Part shown: positions 63,080-64,000 of the stretch, one piece after another
Position numbering within the stretch: the first letter of the stretch is position 1
Layout of the letters: each line of letters opens with the position of its first letter
DNA from: RGIG1828 sp045541875
GTDB lineage: Bacteria > Bacillota > Clostridia > UMGS1810
NCBI GenBank assembly: GCA_045541875.1
Contig: JAZQJX010000096.1
Coordinates: 1-64,000, forward strand
Length of the DNA: 64,000 nucleotides
Reading direction: 5' to 3'
Notes under the pieces: generated by a model
The model's input: the letters and a program-made list of their open reading frames with translations, nothing else
Told to the model about the DNA's origin: nothing
Database searches by the model: none
Made by a program: the position numbers and the translations under genes

Positions 63080-63919
63080 ATGATGTTTTTGAAAATACCA
63101 AAACATAAAAAAACGTATTTTTTAGTTATGATATTGATAATACTTATTATAAGACATATCATAAATATTAATTCATCTTTTTATCTTCCGGACTACGAAT
63201 TTCAATCGTTATACGATGAAATACATCTTTCTGAAAATGAAATCAACTATGAAAATGTAAGTAAATACACGGGCTTGTCACCGTTTATGGCAAGGGAAAT
63301 GGTTGAAAACGGGCAACACGATAAACTTTTAAGACTCAACAAGTTATATTTTGAGACTCCCAAATACGAAATGGAATACATTGCTTTTCCAATAACTGCC
63401 CAGGAAAGAAACAATAAAATAAGACCGCCTATGGCATCATTAGAGAATGGTGATATTCTCATAACGTATAACACTCACACATTTGACTGGCGCCACGGTC
63501 ACGCAGCAATTGTGGTAGACGCTGAAAAAGGGTTGATTCTTGAACATATGTCAATAGGTAATAATTCTGTAATTTCCAATGCATCCAGATGGTCAGGTTA
63601 TCCCGGATTCATAATATTAAGACATCCTGACGGTGAAACGGCAGAAAAAGCAGCACGTTATGCCTCAGACAGTCTTGTGAACATTCCCTACAGTATATTT
63701 GCGGGACTCATCGATAAAGATATGTCGGATGATAACTTCATTACATCTTCTCATTGTTCTCACATTGTATGGCAGGCATATAAAGCGGCAGGATGCGATC
63801 TTGATTCAAATAAGGGTGCTGTGGTTACCCCCAAAGATATTGCAATGAGTGATGAATTGAGAGTTGTCCAGATTTTCGGGATTGATCCCGATGATTATAA
63901 AGAAAGGTTCTTATATTAA
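63080..63919 (+). CDS. YiiX-like permuted NlpC/P60 cysteine hydrolase, membrane-anchored
   Basis: A 279-residue protein with an N-terminal anchor (about residues 13-28, LVMILIILIIRHI) and an extracytoplasmic domain of the YiiX/YebB permuted papain-fold type. GDILITYNT and the histidine in DWRHGHAAIVV form one half of the site; the cysteine in SSHCSHIVWQAYKAAG forms the other. It likely cleaves an amide or ester bond in cell-wall peptides or lipids. Start uncertain: ATG 63080 or 63083 behind a weak GAGTGGG, or TTG 63065. Confidence 0.75.
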   Translation: MMFLKIPKHKKTYFLVMILIILIIRHIININSSFYLPDYEFQSLYDEIHLSENEINYENVSKYTGLSPFMAREMVENGQHDKLLRLNKLYFETPKYEMEYIAFPITAQERNNKIRPPMASLENGDILITYNTHTFDWRHGHAAIVVDAEKGLILEHMSIGNNSVISNASRWSGYPGFIILRHPDGETAEKAARYASDSLVNIPYSIFAGLIDKDMSDDNFITSSHCSHIVWQAYKAAGCDLDSNKGAVVTPKDIAMSDELRVVQIFGIDPDDYKERFLY

Positions 63920-63945
63920 ATATATGTTACCAAATCAAATTACAG

Positions 63946-64000
63946 TTGACTTATTTTATATTGTATGATATATTGTACTTGTTAGTTTATGAAAGTGAGG
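63946..64000 (+). promoter_or_regulatory. Promoter and ribosome binding site of a gene beyond the right edge
   Basis: TTGACT (63946-63951), 17-bp spacer, TATATT (63969-63974). The window ends in GTGAGG, a ribosome binding site whose start codon lies just outside. Confidence 0.55.

Overview
The window reads as chromosomal DNA of an anaerobic, endospore-forming clostridium. By eye the sequence is low-GC, genes have strong AGGAGG-type ribosome binding sites, and sigma-A promoters of the TTGACA-17-TATAAT kind recur. Sporulation genes (ylbJ, yqfC, yqfD), a large-type SRP RNA next to dnaX, pyruvate phosphate dikinase and a class III fructose-1,6-bisphosphatase all fit Clostridia (Oscillospirales or Christensenellales-like). 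Species cannot be named from the sequence.

Layout. 1-3 kb: the 3' five-sixths of rpoC. 3-5.7 kb: an AraC regulator overlapping a DUF4434 glycosidase-like gene, then a YgjV membrane protein. 5.8-6.7 kb, minus strand: a thiamine transporter gene (thiT) behind a TPP riboswitch with its attenuator. 6.9-9.3 kb: tRNA-Arg(ACG) followed by a 2.3 kb integrase-less island bounded by 55-bp copies of the tRNA 3' half. The island carries two small unknown genes, a decayed gene and a barstar gene. 9.4-18 kb: SRP RNA, dnaX, then hom-thrB-lysC and rlmB-ACT-UPF0210-RNase M5-like genes. 18.5-27.9 kb: a 3D/G5 cell-wall protein, ylbJ, then yqfC-yqfD-phoH-ybeY-era-GNAT-yitT-glycosidase-recO. 28-35.6 kb: ppdK, then a pectin/sugar locus (GH28-like, acyltransferase, GH28) with one truncated gene and one chimeric pseudogene. 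35.6-38.6 kb: a CsoR-controlled copper locus whose leader carries two copies of an 89-bp repeat; copA appears fused to a copZ-like domain.

38.7-46 kb: pfkB, sfsA, fbp, then on the minus strand a low-molecular-weight phosphatase, rluD, lspA and proS. 46.2-51.2 kb: an XRE-cupin regulator with two operator palindromes, then a spermidine/putrescine ABC operon whose ATPase has an N-terminal DUF4234 membrane domain. 51.4-64 kb: a GH20 hexosaminidase, mtnN (minus), secA-prfB-metF, smpB and rnr (minus), a DUF1015 gene, an elongator tRNA-Met with an abnormal anticodon loop, a YiiX-like hydrolase, and the promoter of a gene beyond the right edge.

Most of the window is conserved housekeeping. The parts most worth a second look are the tRNA-flanked barstar island, the PotA-DUF4234 and CopA-CopZ fusions, the 89-bp repeat in three places, the GH28/acyltransferase chimera and the A33 tRNA-Met. 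No CRISPR array, rRNA, tmRNA, transposase or integrase was found.
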